Numbered from the stretch's first letter, positions 1 through 12,958 are shown. The stretch: DNA of 64,000 nucleotides from Magnaporthiopsis rhizophila (GCA_003049465.1 PYSS01000001.1:215026-279025), one strand, 5' to 3'. Notes: generated from the letters alone by a model not told the origin. Numbers and translations: made by a program.

Positions 1-444
1 CCTGAACTTCCGCGACACGGCCGAGATGATCGCAAAGGTCGGCATACACAAATACGCCCATGGTATCACTGGGCCTCCACCTGATGCTCTCTAAGTACTA
101 AGCGCTAACATGGTGTGTGTCTGTGTTGGCAGGTCGGCTTCAAGATTTTCCTCAACACCACACCGACGATTACCAACTGGACGAGCGATAGCAAACAATT
201 CTCTCTGGTCTTCGACGAGAACCCGCTTGCGGACTTTGTCGAGCTGCCGGATGACGGGAGGGCGCAAGACGAGCTATGGTACTCCAACATCCTCTGCGGC
301 GTCTTGAGGGGCGCCCTGGAGATGGTTCAGATGCAAGTCGAAGCCCATTTCATCAGCGACGTCCTACGGGGCAACGATACCACCGAGATGCGCATCACGC
401 TGGTGCGATACATCGACGACGAGCTGCCACCAGAGGATGACTGA
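1..444 (+). CDS. BET3: TRAPP complex subunit Bet3 (3' part)
   Basis: C-terminal part of the TRAPP core subunit Bet3/TRAPPC3, a cytosolic tether for ER-derived vesicles at the Golgi and part of the Rab (Ypt1) exchange factor. Two exons are visible: 1-37, reading NFRDTAEMIAK, and 133-444, which starts VGFKIFLNTTPTITNW and ends at TGA 442-444. The second exon carries the family block NPLADFVELP followed by LCGVLRGALEMVQMQVEA, close to the end of known Bet3 proteins. The intron (38-132) has an unusual GTCGGC donor, a GCTAAC branch near 104 and a GGCAG acceptor; it was placed so that AK joins VGFK as in the family. The 5' end lies outside the window. Family assignment is firm; the exact donor is less so. 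Confidence 0.9.
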
Positions 445-1123
445 GATGAGACTCCAGGATATGGAGCACATTGGTCGTGCATAAATAGCGTGTATAGCAG
501 TTACGTGGACGGGGGACGCCCGCGCCCACTCAGTTGGTCTGTAGTCATTAGAAAGCGCCGGGTTCTGACGCCTCGCCAGACGGCTACGCCCCGGGGAAAA
601 CATCGAGGACACCGCAGCGTGGAGATCCCTCCCAGCACACTCTAGCAATAATGAAATTACGCACAAAAGGAATGAGAATAAAACGGAATCAAACAAAATG
701 GGACGCTAAAGCCGGGCAGATGGCGACTCGGTTGCACAGCTGGGGAAGCCAGGGGATAATGGCTCGTATCATTATATAACCTCATAGCCCAGTTGGTGTT
801 TGCTTGCTTTGGGAAGCATACATCCCTAAAAGGACCCAACTCGAGGTTACACGGGCTCCGTCAAGTCATTCATGAGCTGTTGCACTAGCTTGACCATTTC
901 ATCATGGACCTCCGCCGCGGATTGCGGGATGTCTTGGCTGGAATCGTTTGTTTAACCAACGGCGTCTTTATTTGGCTGCAACGGAGCCTCAACTGCAGAC
1001 ATGGATAAGGGATCGGCGCCCGCCGAGCGGGCTCCCCATCCGATCTGGTAAGCAATGGAAGCCACCCCCGCGCGCCAATGTGGAGAGCGTTCCTTGCGGG
1101 GCGCAGTTGTACCAAGGGCTAGC
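445..1123. other. intergenic, 3' of BET3
   Basis: About 680 bp holding the 3' flank of BET3 and the 3' flank of the possible minus-strand gene that follows. I see no coding frame with protein-like composition and no repeat. Confidence 0.5.
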
Positions 1124-1605
1124 TCATTTAAACGCATCGGTCGGGCCCGTCTCTACGGATTGTGGCTCTCCCGCGTCGCCAAAGCCGGATAGATAGTCTG
1201 GGGAAGGGAAAGGGTCCAAAGGCTGAACGAAAAAAGCCAACGTGAAAAAATAATCCTGGCACACGCATCCTCGGCACGACATGCAAGATCGGCGCATGTG
1301 CGCGCCAGTTGGGATTCCTGCATGGTGGCCAGGGACTGACCGCCAGAGGCCGATAGCGGAAATCACAATGACATCAAGGATCGCCCAAATGCAGGCGAAA
1401 AATATGCGTTTAGAAAACCAGTCCCTTTGCTCTAATGCAAGGTACGCGGAACTCGAAAAAGCAAAGACAGCCACAGCCACGGCTCTGGCAACAACCTGAC
1501 CGCTGATTGGCGGTCTCGGCAATGCTTTTCGTGCGCCGTGCAGGGGCTCTGAGGCTGGTGATGCACGATCTTGATACTGAATTGGCGACGGGAGCACTCA
1601 CACAT
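1124..1605 (-). CDS. possible small membrane protein, unknown function
   Basis: A minus-strand open frame of about 150 codons contains a protein-like hydrophobic stretch: VARAVAVAVFAFSSSAYLA, then charged EQRDW, then FFACIWAILDVIVISAIGL, which looks like two membrane segments. The frame has no ATG of its own at the 5' end. A start ATG at 1603-1605 followed after one base by a GTGAGT donor (1601) and a CACCAG acceptor at 1555 gives a protein beginning MSSEPLHGARKALPRPP. That intron would be only 47 bp, with no clear branch site. A GTCAGT after GLW (near 1350) may be a second donor, so the C-terminus is uncertain. I do not recognise the family. It may be a real small gene or a chance frame. Confidence 0.35.
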
Positions 1606-3536
1606 TTTTTCTCTAGAGCTGATGTAATCGGTTATTGCAGAGCCCAAAGAGCCTTCTGTTCTCCCCACTCAACGGCGTCCACAATTGTCCGATTTGGAGT
1701 CTAAAAGAGATGTTTTTGGGGGATATTTCCTCGCTTCAGCACGGCCTCAAAATACGAATCTTGGTAACCCGCACGGTTGCACTAGGTTACGGAGCTTTGG
1801 GAAGAATAACTGTGGGCAAGCTAATACCAGCCTTCCTTCGTCCTAGCCTCGGCTCCCTGAGGTGCCTGGGGCATCTCTCTATTTGACGGGAATCGGCATG
1901 CTCGGGAGAGCAAATGGCTCATAGTTCTCAGGGCTTACCCTGTATGTACATAGGTCACGATGTTTGCCACAGTGAGAATCAAAATTCTTTTTGCTTCTTT
2001 CAACGCCTAGAACGTGCCTTTCAATCTGCCTGCCAACCACGCCGCACACGAAAACGGAAGGACGTGTGGGCGACGAGGACCTGGACCTCCCCGAAAATCA
2101 CGTCAATTTGGGTTGATGTGGCACCGAAGACCCTTTGCCCCTAACAACGCCCCCTGACGCGACACGGTCCCCACATGGTATTGCGACCAAAGATGCGACC
2201 TGGCTGGGGTCCATATGCGCGTGCTGGGACACCAAACGGGCGCGAGATGAAAAAAGTCCATCGACATCTGCGCGCTCACGAGATAGAAAAAAAATTTCAA
2301 AAAAACCAGGTCAGTCTGCTGACCAATGTAGCTCATAGCTGTTATGTGGGTGGTAGGTAACACACGTAGATGCCTAATCTTTTGGTCACCGGATGGGCTG
2401 GGATTTGTATGTCGCGATTCCCAAAAATGAAGCAAGCAAGACTTGGACGCATGCTCGTGTGGACGAGCGCTGCAAAATGGACAAGCACGAACAAGGGGTA
2501 AATTTCAGTCACTGCAGAGATGCAACGGGCACATAAACGACGAGGTTAAACTTAGGCCTGAGAAACACAAAACCGCCCCCAGCGCAGTGATCGCGAATCA
2601 TCAATGATTAGGTAATCACGTGCAGTATCAGATTTACTCAGTGAGCACTTGTAGCTTCCTTAACGCCGAGCAAAGTTCAACGCGCTCGAGACGCATGATG
2701 GCAGGGATAATTCGGGATTTGAAAAAGCTGCAAGATATCCTACGATAGGAAAACCATATCAGAGCTTTACCAGAAAATTTCGAGCACATTTAGGGTGGTT
2801 GCGCTGCTGCGGAGGTTGGTGGCACTGTTACCTGGACACGGTCTCGAGTCGGGCTACTGCGCAAGTTCTGGAACGGTGTGATTTTGTCCGAATGATGGTT
2901 TGGGCCAAACCATCCACCTTCTTTTTCCCTCCTTCCCCCAGAGTGTGCGGGAGCCCGGTTCTACAGCTTCATCCGGAACTCGCCCCTTTCCCGCAGTAAT
3001 TTTGATGTTTTCCACTCGGTTATCTCCACAAACCACCAGCTTGCCAACGCGGCATCACGCAGATCGTACTTGCAGCCCGGAGGGCGTGGATTGCAGGCAG
3101 AGACTCCCAGCGCAGCCGCGCCGCAGAAGGAGCAGCAGGCCAGCGGTCTCGCCCGACCCAACCCCATCCTGTCGCTGCACTCAGTCTCGCCCCTCCCATC
3201 TTTTGCAGTCATAGTCGCCTTCATTCGCAGCCGCCCGGCACACCTCCGTTTCCCCCGTCTGCGTGCGTCCCCGGTCCGAATCGCGTCGCTCCCACGTCGC
3301 TGTTGCTCGCAGCAGGCCGTACCGTTTGGGTCTGCCTGCACCTGGTGCGCGCCCAAGGAGAGATAATCGGCCAAGGGGGGCTCTTTTTTCTCTAGCGGTG
3401 CCGCGTCGTTTCGCACCGCGCTCGCAGAGTTTTTCAACACCTGAAGTCACCACGCCGTCATTGGCCGCCGCCGACTGCAAACCGCGACATCAAGACCGCT
3501 CACGCGCAGACTCGGTCTGTTCGCTTTTTTGGAAAG
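1606..3536. other. intergenic, upstream region of SOM1
   Basis: About 1.9 kb between the possible minus-strand gene and SOM1. The last 500 bp before the SOM1 start are C-rich and look like promoter and leader. Short frames occur on both strands but none has a domain or protein-like composition. Confidence 0.45.
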
Positions 3537-6501
3537 ATGAACAACGTCGGCATGGCAAACATGGGCCCCATGGGCGGTCCCGTCGGTGCCCCTATGCCCA
3601 TCATGGGCAACGGCAACGCACCGCCGCTCGGCCCCCAGAAGAACAGCAGGACGTTATTGAACACATATATCTACGAATACTTTCTAAGGTTCGCCTGCCC
3701 TTTTTATGGCATCTCTGACCTCGCGACGACATGGGGGTCTTCTCCTCTGCTTTAACTTTTTTTCCTTCTCTGTTTTTATTTTCTTCTTTACTGACGTCTG
3801 TGGCTGGTCCAAAGGTTTGAGATGTACGATTGTGCCCGGGCCGTCCTAAACAGCGACCCGCAACTCAATGTAAAGAAGGACAAGCGGGAAATTCGGGACG
3901 AGAACGGTAACATCACCACAAATGGTCTCGGAGACGATCCTATGGATACCGATTCCAAGGATGACATTGATGGGAAGCGGCCGGAGGATCTTCCGGCGCC
4001 CTCGCTCCCCACCTCGCAGACCGACAGCTGCTTTCTCCACGAGTGGTTCTGCATCTTCTGGGATATCTTGAATGCGCAAAAAGGCCACAGCACGAGTGCG
4101 CAGGTCAAGCAATACGTTGGTCATACTCAGGTGAGATTCGGCTCGGTGTCGACGGCATGTCCGTCTGCGTACGTTCCATTTTCACGGTCTAACACCACTG
4201 TTTCGCAGGCGCAAACCCGGATGAGGCAGCAGGCGCAACAAGAATTGCTGCGAAATATGCGCACAGATATGACGGCCGCCCATCAGCAGCAGCAGATCAT
4301 AATGCGAGGCATGGCCAACGGAACCATGAACATGATGGGCAAGGGCACCAACCTGCAACGGGCTGCCATGGCCAATAATCAAAAGTGCGTGTGCCCGGTG
4401 TGTGCGTTTGAAAACGGCGTGCTAACCTGCGGTTCTCCTTACAGCCCCCAGATGCAGATGCTAGCGCAACAACAGAAGCAGGGCCAGATGGTGCGCGATC
4501 CCTCCGACATGGACGGCAGCCGGCAGCGCCCAGCATCGCCAAACTCTACCGACAACGCGCCGTCGCCTTCCAAACGCGCTCGGCTCGATGCAGGCCCCTT
4601 CAACCCGAACCAACCTGGGATGTTGCCCAACGGGCGTCCTGCCGGACAGGTCATGCCAGGCCAGCAGGTAGGCCACGGCCCTCAGCAAATGCAGCAGATG
4701 TTCCTCGCCAACGGCGTTGATCCCACCGGAACTGTGAGCCCTGACCGAATACAGACACTCCAGAACTCGTCGTCACCGGCGGTGCAAACTAAGACAATCC
4801 AGACGTATGCGCAGAATCTCCAACAGCATCATGGTAACCAGATGCCAAACAAGCCGATGCCCAACGCCGGCGGCCCCCAGGGCCAAGGCTCGCCCATGGT
4901 CCCCGGCGGACCAGACAGCACCGCGATCAACGCCTACTACAACGCGGGCGAAATGGCTGGCGGCCCCGGCATGAGGCCCGGCGGCGGTCCCGGCGGTGCT
5001 GGTGGAAGCAACCACGCGCTGCAGGACTACCAGATGCAGCTGATGCTTCTCGAGCAACAGAACAAGAAGCGTCTCCTCATGGCTCGGCAGGAGCAGGACG
5101 GTAACGGCACCGGCATGCCGCGGCCCGAAGGCCCTGGGGTTGGCCCGGGCGGTCCCGGCGGCCCGGGGGCTCCCCCTGGAGCACCAAATGCTCAGCCTTT
5201 CCAGGGCGCTTCTCCGCAGGGTGCCCGGCCTGGTGCGTCCCCGAACCCCAACGAGATGAAGCGTGCCGGTCAGATAAACAACGGAAACATGGGCTCTCCC
5301 CTACCTGAAGGTGCTCAAAACCGGGAGTCGCCGAACCCCATGAGTTTCATCGGCAATCAGATGGACCCTAACAGTGCGCCGCACTTCTACAAAGGCATGA
5401 ACGAGATGAACGGCAACATGGTTGCTGCTCAGATGAACGGCATGGCGCGGCCCCCGAGCTCTCACCCCGGGCAACCTCCCTTCAACCAGATGAACCCGCA
5501 GCAGCAGATGATGGCTGCGCGTCAACACCAGCTTGCAGCCCAGCAGCAAGCGCAGCAGCAGCAGCAGCAAGCCCAACAACAGTCCCAGCAGCAGCCTGGC
5601 GGACCTGGCGGACCGCCCATGCAATGGCAGGGAGGCCCGAACGGCAACCCCATGGCCGGTGGTCCGCAAGGCGGTCCGCAGCAGGCCGGGCCCCAGGGAC
5701 AGCACGTCCTCGGGACCCCTCAGCAGCGGGCTGCCATGCCACCCCCTCCTACAGCCGCGGCGAACAGCAACGCAAACCAAAGGAACCAGACTGCGTCCCC
5801 GCAGGTCAGCACTGCGGCGCCCCCTACACCTCAGCAGGGCAACAAGGCCGCTCCGAAAAAGAAGGATTCCAAGGCCAAGGACAAGGTGAGTCTGATCCCG
5901 CCACGAACAGAGGCTCTGGCCACTGGTAGTGGACACGTCTGTGCACATGCTACCGTGTGTTTGTGAACGATGACATTCTAAACAAACGGGCCCCGACTCA
6001 GAAGAAGTCCAACGCGAATCTCAATGCCGCCGCCGGCTCGACCCCCGCTCCTGACGCCCCAACAGACGGCGAGCCGCCGACTCCCGCGACACCCATGACG
6101 CCCATGGCGAGCCAGAGCTTCGCCAACAAGGCCCAGAACGCAGGCACTACTGCTGCCCCCGTTGCTCAGCCTTTGCCAAACGGCCAGCCGCCCGCAGGTG
6201 CACCGGCCGCTGCACCTCCGGTTGCCCCTCCCCAGCATGCGGACCCGAACCAGTTTGGCATGGGAGATGTGGTAAGCCCCGCCCTCCTTGCAGGCATAAT
6301 GAGCATGCCGGGAAGTGCTAACTAGGCCTGTCCGCTGCCTAGGATTTTGGAAGTATGGACTTCGCCAACCCGCTCACCTCTGGGGATGTTCTCAACGACT
6401 TCGACTTCGACACGTTCTTGCACGACAACGTCGAAGAGAACGCGTTCGATTTCAACCCTACCTTCGGAATGGAGGGCGCAAACGAGATCGGCGCGGAGTA
6501 G
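3537..6501 (+). CDS. SOM1: Som1/SomA/Flo8-type transcriptional regulator (LisH)
   Basis: Nuclear regulator of the Flo8/SomA family. In filamentous fungi this family acts downstream of cAMP/PKA in adhesion, sporulation and, in pathogens, host invasion (family knowledge). Six exons: 3537-3688, 3815-4130, 4209-4384, 4445-5885, 6002-6271 and 6343-6501, giving 837 aa. The first intron splits the LisH motif, which reads SRTLLNTYIYEYFLR then FEMYDCARAVLN (residues about 36-63). The region HEWFCIFWDILNAQKG follows, as expected for the family. The middle is Gln, Pro, Gly, Asn and Met-rich, with a poly-Gln tract near 5520-5600. The C-terminus is acidic (DVLNDFDFDTFLHDNVEEN), possibly an activation region. 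Introns carry CTAAC-type branch sites (4420, 6317). The ATG at 3537 is supported by the LisH exon. Confidence 0.9.
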
Positions 6502-8565
6502 GAATCTGGCTCGTTCGAGCCGCCCACTGCCGTCGTGGGTCTGCAAAACTCGCGCGCTCTGCCGGGGGATCGGCTCTTATAGCGGTGTCTGTACACGCCT
6601 CGGGACCTGTTCCGTCTCTGCCAACCTTTTACCTCACATCTAGCTGCTCACGGTGTTTCACGGTCATTTACCTCGGCGTTCCTCCGGCCTGGCTTCTTCT
6701 GTATCTTTCTCTGTGATTTATCCTTTTCTCCTTCTCCTCGTCCAGCCGCATCTTCCTCTCAACGCTTTACTTCGAGAATGGGACTCAACTTAGACCTCAC
6801 CCCGAGTACCACTCCTGTTTTTTTTTTTTTTCTTTCTCTTTTTGGGATCTTCGCCCGCAGCAATCACCTTGGCCGTGTTCATCTCCGTCTGGGAGCCTCT
6901 CCTCCTGTCTATATCCAAAAACGGCTTACAGCTACATCTATCCATAATCCTCGTTACTCACTGCGGGCTTGATCGCTAGCCCCGCCCTCATCATCGTCGA
7001 TTCTTTCATTGTCAAGCATTCGCGAATCAGGTGCCCTGGCTTCCTCTTTTTCCTTGTTACATCGGATAGTTTGTTTATTTTTCCTCTCTTCAGGCTTCTC
7101 ATTGATGGGATCTTTGAATTTTGCATTGTCTTCTTCCTCTTGTCTCTTTTTGCCTCCCTTCCTGGATAGTCCACGGCAGCCGCTTGCTCTATGCTTCCGC
7201 GCTGGCGGCCTCGTTTCTCAAAGGACTAACATCACATAGGCACTTACGAGTTCGGATGGGGGTGGTGGGGTTTGGGGAACGGAAGGCGGGCGTGTTGTTT
7301 TGGCTTCAATTTTTTTTTTTATTTGCCCGCTCTATCTTTTTCATCTTTGGCGCACGCATCCCTGTGACACGATGGATAAGGACTGTTTTCGTTTTTTTCT
7401 CTCTCTTTTCAGCGTGGATGTGGCGGCAGTAGAGACACTTGGTCTTATTGCGTTTGCCGGCCGATCGGTAGAGGGTTGGTGTACCTGCCGAACAATGGGC
7501 GGAGTTGGATCGCAAGTAGGCACGGGGAGCCCGACGGGGTTTGTTTGAAACCCAACAAAAAGAAAAAGCAAGGCGAAAATTTTAGTTGTTTTGTTATTTC
7601 CCCTCTCACGACAATCGTGTCGATGTTGTCTCGATTTTTCCTTTCTTCTTTCTTTTTCTTGCCCTCTCCTTCCCTTTGTTATTTCTGTTTTATCGGTCTT
7701 GAACGTGCTTGTCAGGACCGAAGATGTCGTGGCCGAGAGGGCAAGGCTGTGGGAGGACCGACACCCCTGTATTTATTAAATCGTTCTTCCGACTAAGTGA
7801 CATCATCCATTGGCTATTTAACTTGCACCTACTTGCCGAGGCATTTTGTCCAAACCGACGCTCGTGTGGTTCTAGCGACATTTCGCGTCCTCTGATCATG
7901 GAATGACCATGTATCGAGGGAGTTTCAACACGGGCAGGTTCTACAGTGTGACCCGCGTAGCCGCCAGCCAGCCACGATTTCCCAATGGGCAAGGGTAGTT
8001 GCATCACTAGCCGCAGCTTGTTCGTTTCCGAGGCTGGCTTGCTTGCGTCTCGACGGAGCGTTGGGTCCCGCCCTTGCAGTCGTGGCTTGTAACCTCTGTC
8101 GTCTCGGGCTTGATATGAAATCTTGAGAAGGTATGAAATCACGAGTATGTGGATGGGCTCTATAGAGATCAACGCGGTGATGGCCATGTCTCGACAGTTG
8201 TTCCTTTTTTTTTTTTTTTTTCTATATCTGTTGAGCACTGGTAACTCAGGGTAACCCGCCCCAGATATAATGCTTCACCGACTGCTGCACGGGCGATGTT
8301 TTGCAGGCTTCTGGGCTGCTCCCTCCAACCTGGGCCGGGTCGCGGCTTGCATGGCTTCTTGGCCACGGGTGCGGCGTCTGCATCTAGGTTGACGCACCTC
8401 TTAGGCAGGGGAGGTATTGTCTTATCAGCCAATAGCTGGTCAAGTCGGCAGGACCATAGGTCGATAGCCACGTGTTTTGGCGCTCATGTATCGCTCCTAT
8501 TTTCGACCAACCTAGTCAAAAGCCATAGGCCGGATTTAATTAGAAGGAAATGCTCGCAAGGGAGG

Positions 8566-8569
<4 letters not shown>

Positions 8570-8656
<87 letters not shown>
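8570..8656. repeat. (GA)n microsatellite
   Basis: Almost pure GA dinucleotide tract of about 85 bp with one GGA interruption near 8645, preceded by GGGAGGGAGG. It gives false Arg/Glu and Leu/Ser frames on both strands. It is a simple repeat likely to vary in length between strains. Confidence 0.95.
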
Positions 8657-9529
8657 TTGGGTGAAGAAGAAAGATCTGGAAGGAAAAGCAAGCAAAGAAG
8701 GATCGTGCGAGCCGCAACAAGAGCAACCCCCAGGACACCGGAGATCTGCTTCACAACCAAGGTATGTTCAGAATCCCTGGCCANAAGAACTAAAACTTGA
8801 TATCCTACACAAGACATCCATTGCTTTTTTGAAATTGGGACTTGGACACACTTGTGCGAGTACATTAGACAACAATGACAGTCCTTGTGTGATCGTGAGG
8901 ACCGGAAGGAACTTGAATGTCCTCGGAAAAAAGAAAAAAAAAAAAAGGCTTGGATAAACCAGGGAAGCTTGCGGCCAAGATGGGGCCTGATTGAAGGCTA
9001 CTGCGAAGAATTCGAGAGGCCAGGTAGACTTTAACGGCCAATGGACAGACGCAGGATGCAAGGACAACGCCCAGCGCCACTCGCGGTCTTGCACGTGGCG
9101 TCCCGGCATCGGGCCTAGCCAGGTACCTATGCACCGTTCGACTGGGGAAGAAAGGGTCGCACAGCAGGCCATTGACGGAGCAAAAAGCCCGCCCTGCCCT
9201 AGCTTCTCCCTTGCGCTCGCCTAAGTCTTACTGCATGCCACATGCCGCCCTGAATGCATGTACTGTACTGTACTTCAAACCTCGCCGCCCGATCTGCTTG
9301 GAGCTGACGGACGGATGGAGGGATAGCCTCGTATTTAGGATGGCAGGGCCAAGATAAACTCGGGCGTTTGACGTTGTCGTAGGTGCGTGGCTGCTTATAT
9401 TCCAGTCCGGACGGCAGTGCTTCTCGTCTGAATTCAAGGGAGCATTCCGCCTGGAGCCGGCCGACTTTCCCGCTGCCTTCCTTGACTTCAGCAAAAATCC
9501 TCTCAAGGGGCCCCCACATGTGTAGAGGG

Positions 9530-9553
9530 AAAAAAAAAAAAAAAAAAAAAAAA
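9530..9553. repeat. poly-A tract
   Basis: Homopolymer of 24 A on the plus strand in non-coding DNA. One of several long A/T runs in the window. Confidence 0.9.
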
Positions 9554-11911
9554 TTGCAAGGCGTGCAAGGGCGAAACCAAGCCGTTGGACCGTTGGGTGG
9601 AAAATTCGCCTGATCCGAAACAAAGGCCCCTGGAGCCGCAGCGGGAGGAAACCCTGTGTCCGCTGTCTGCCCCCTGTGCGCGGACGGGGATCCGGGGGCC
9701 TCGCCTCGAACTGCCTGCCATTCCCCTCTTCTGCTTGGGGTGACTTGTCTTGTTTTGTCTTTCTCGTTGGGATATTAAATCTGCCGGTTGATGAATTTCG
9801 ACAACGCATCGTCGCACAGGGCCCGATTGGGCTGGATGAGGCGTTTTGATTGGAGCTGGGCGCATTTTGCTCTGGTGAGCATGCACTGTTGCGGCGGCTT
9901 TGGAGGGGCACCATTCCATCACTGGCGGCCTCATACCCATGGATCTCAATTCTTTTGTGACACCAACTCTCTCCGGCGCCCACGTTTATGCCTTGGCCAT
10001 CGCGCATTTCCACACACGCATTCATTCTCAAACAAACAAATGTCGTCCGGCCATATCGCATCACTGTCTGCCCGGAAATCCCGGTCCATTTCCTCGACGC
10101 TCAAGGTCGTGACGAGGATGCGGCTCACGTTCAGTCGGGCTTCCATGGTTCCCAAGCAGCAAAAGGTGTGTGGTGGGGCTCAGAGCTCTCCTGTCCGTTG
10201 GCATTGGCGGCATGGCGTTCCGTTGACAGCGCATCTCGCCGTGTTTCAGGCCGCGCCATTAGATGGAGCCCACCCTCCCTTCGACGCAGGAACATGCCGG
10301 GTCGGCTAGATTGGTGTGGCGTGCCCGGTAGCGGTGGGTGGGTGGCGTGCTTTTATTTTGTTTCTTTATTTTTCCAAGACGACCGCTGCATTTGCCAGTT
10401 CTCACTTTCATATGCCGTCCCTTGCCCAGCTCGCCCCAAGAAAAATATATTGCAGTGTTATACCCTCCATCATAGCCTCGAGATCCTTACCCCTTGCACC
10501 CGCGTTCTTTCCTCTGCCAAGTCGAACTGGACAAACGAGCGATGACGAGCCCCAATCTTGGCTTGTCCGACTCTTCGTTCCTCCCCTCCCGTTCTCCCTT
10601 GGTCCCCATGTCCTGTCTGGCTGAACCCAGAAAAGGGGGAGGAGCTGGGCGATCAGCAGGGCATTCCTTCCCATCTTTTGCTGTGCGTCTCCACGAATTC
10701 CTCGTCTGATGGTGGACGACACGGTCTCACGCTTCCCGGCACGTAGGACTGCTTATCGTCTACGCATCCAACACAACCCGACCTTTTCTTCATTTTTTAT
10801 CGCACTCTATTACTTTGCCTCGCCACCTCCTCCCCTCTGGGCTGGTTGCTGGAACTGGTCGAGCGGCACTCGGCAAGCGTCGATCCTTGCCGTTTTCTCT
10901 CGCATCGTATCAGCCTCCTTCAGGCGAAGGAAAGTAACTCTGTATCGAACAGATTATTCGCCGGCCGTCCCTGAGTGATTTTACGACAGGCTGCACCGCC
11001 TATTTGTCCTGGGCTTCTGGAACCTGCTGAGTCTCCTTGGACAGTTCCAGGATCTTTCCCCTGGCTGTCCACTCTTCATTTCCCAATCAAGCCGAGCCGC
11101 CCGGCCTCCACCTGCCAGCACTGTGGAGTCTACTGGTTCTCGGCAACGTCTCCGGTGAGGAGCCCACAGTGGCTAACAGCCCTTGCAGACGGCCCCGTTC
11201 ATGCTCGCTGCCTTTCCCAGGCGCCTCAAGACTGCAGATGCATGTGCGCAGGCCTTGGGGGCGCGCGGTCTTGTGGTCTTGGCCTTGGTATTGGCGTTTT
11301 GCCACAGGGCTTCCCCCGCCGGGCGTGCAGCAACTGCCGACATGGGGGCCACCCCTTTGCAGCCCTGCTGCATGCATCCTGCTGTCGCCCCGTAGTATAC
11401 GCATATATATACGCATGTCGTTTGGTTGCCGTCCTTTCTTTCTTTGCCGTCCCGCCCTTCAGGCCTGCCTTGTCTTGACCTCTCACACGCGGCTCGTCTT
11501 CCGTGCTTCACCTTCGTTCTTTGTACCTTCCAGGTACATCCTCCATTCGTTTTATAACCGGTTCTCAGGAAAACCCAGTCACGGCGGTGTCGTCTTCTTT
11601 CTTCCCATCGCAGGACGCCTTCGCATTCATAAGCCCCTCTATTTTCTCAAGCTTCCGCTGCCCAGGGCATCAGTGAAGCCGGGTTCGATTCACGTCCTAC
11701 CCGCGCCTTTAGACTACATTCTTGACTACCTAGACTTACTCATATACCCTCTTTTTGCTTTACTTTTTATTTATTTATTTTTATCCTATTTGCTTTTCGA
11801 GGACTTTTGTCACTCCAACACTCCTTCAGCCGGAAGACACCGTACAACAACTACTACAGCATATCTACGCCTGTAATCCCCAGGTTTCCACGACCCATCG
11901 CAACAACCAAT

Positions 11912-12841
11912 ATGCTTCACCACACCGGATTCGTACTGTCCTTCCTGGCCGCGCTCGCTTGCGCCGGCCAGGCCCCGGACCGGAGCAGCGAGGGCCTCAA
12001 AATCATCTTTGAGGACAGGTTCCCGGGCGCGCCCGGATCCGCCCCCAACGCCGAGGCCTGGACCATGATCGATGGCGGCAGGGTCACCAACAACGAGCAC
12101 CAGAGGTACGAGGCCAACAACAAGAACATGCAGATCTCGGGCGGCGGCACGCTCCAGATCGTGCCCAACAAGGACGCCACCGGCAAGTGGACGTCGGGCC
12201 GCATCGAGACCAAGGGCTCCTGGATGGCGCCCGTGGGCGGCATGCTCCACATCGAGGGCGGCATCCGGTTCGGCTGGAACCCCAGGACCAACAAACGCGG
12301 CATATGGCCCGCCTTTTGGACCATGGGCGACGCCATCCACCACGGCACCCCCTGGCCGCAGTGCGGGGAACTCGACATCATGGAGCAGCTCAACGGCGAC
12401 CCCGTGGCGTACGCGACCGTGCACTGCGGCGTCGTCCCCGGCGGGCCCTGCAACGAGATGACCGGCATTCAGGCCACCACCCCGCTCGTCGACGACGGCT
12501 TTCACACGTGGGCCATCCGCATCGACCGCCGCAACTCCGACTGGAGGCAGCAGATCATCACCTGGACCAAGGACGGCCAGGTCTTCCACACCGTCACCGG
12601 CGCCAGGATCAACGACCAGGCCGTCTGGAGCACGCTCGCCCACAGCCCCTTGTTCATTCTCATGAACGTTGCCGTCGGCGGTAACTGTACGTCCACGACT
12701 CCTCCCTGTTCCGTTTCCTTTTGTAAGTGCTAACATCACCGGCTTGTTCTCTTTCTAGGGCCCGGTCCCCCGGATGACTCCACCATGGGTGGATATGGTT
12801 CTATGATGGAGGTTGAGTACGTTGCCGTGTACTCTACGTAG
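11912..12841 (+). CDS. secreted glycoside hydrolase family 16 beta-glucanase
   Basis: Secreted GH16 enzyme, probably an endo-1,3(4)-beta-glucanase acting on fungal or plant wall beta-glucan. Exons 11912-12686 and 12759-12841 give 285 aa. The N-terminus (MLHHTGFVLSFLAALACAG) is a typical signal peptide. The GH16 signature GELDIMEQ is intact: Glu153 (nucleophile), Asp155 and Glu158 (acid/base) by family analogy. Flanking blocks also fit: SGRIETKGSW, GIWPAFWTMG, VNVAVGGN-like (MNVAVGGNW) and the end GSMMEVEYVAVYST. The intron (GTACGT donor, GCTAAC branch near 12729, TTTCTAG acceptor) splits the conserved Trp codon of GGNW. There is no GPI-anchor tail or Ser/Thr linker, so the protein is likely free in the medium. 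Substrate within GH16 is inferred. Confidence 0.92.
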
Positions 12842-12958
12842 CGTTAGTAGAGAGAGAGAAACAAATGAATGACCTTTATGATGATTACTCTGCCTGTATC
12901 GTCTCTTTACTCGTCCTTGTGTCAAATCGTGAAGTCATCATGTCAAATTTCAGGTGCA

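Larger units (their letters stand above)
6502..11911. other. 5.4 kb gene-poor stretch between SOM1 and GH16
   Basis: Contains the SOM1 3' flank (T-rich, 6520-7700), a (GA)n microsatellite, an ambiguous base at 8784, a 24-base A run (9530-9553) and a pyrimidine-rich region (10700-11900) that may be promoter and leader of the GH16 gene. Open frames up to about 280 codons exist on the minus strand (9228-10064), but they run through the homopolymer and look non-coding. A short plus-strand frame at 10039-10309 begins in a favourable CAAACAAATG context. Nothing here can be assigned a function. Confidence 0.5.

Noticed and set aside
8536..8865. Open frames over the GA microsatellite
   Set aside because: Produced by the dinucleotide repeat, which lacks stop codons in several frames.
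9228..10064. 278-codon minus-strand frame
   Set aside because: It runs through a 24-base homopolymer giving poly-Phe, starts without clear context, and has no protein-like ordered segments.
11680..11700. B-box-like GGTTCGATTCA suggesting a tRNA
   Set aside because: No A box at the right distance and no cloverleaf can be drawn; it lies in the leader region of the GH16 gene.
11810..12739. 309-codon minus-strand frame opposite the GH16 gene
   Set aside because: Antisense shadow of the GH16 exon; the plus strand has a signal peptide and an intact catalytic motif.
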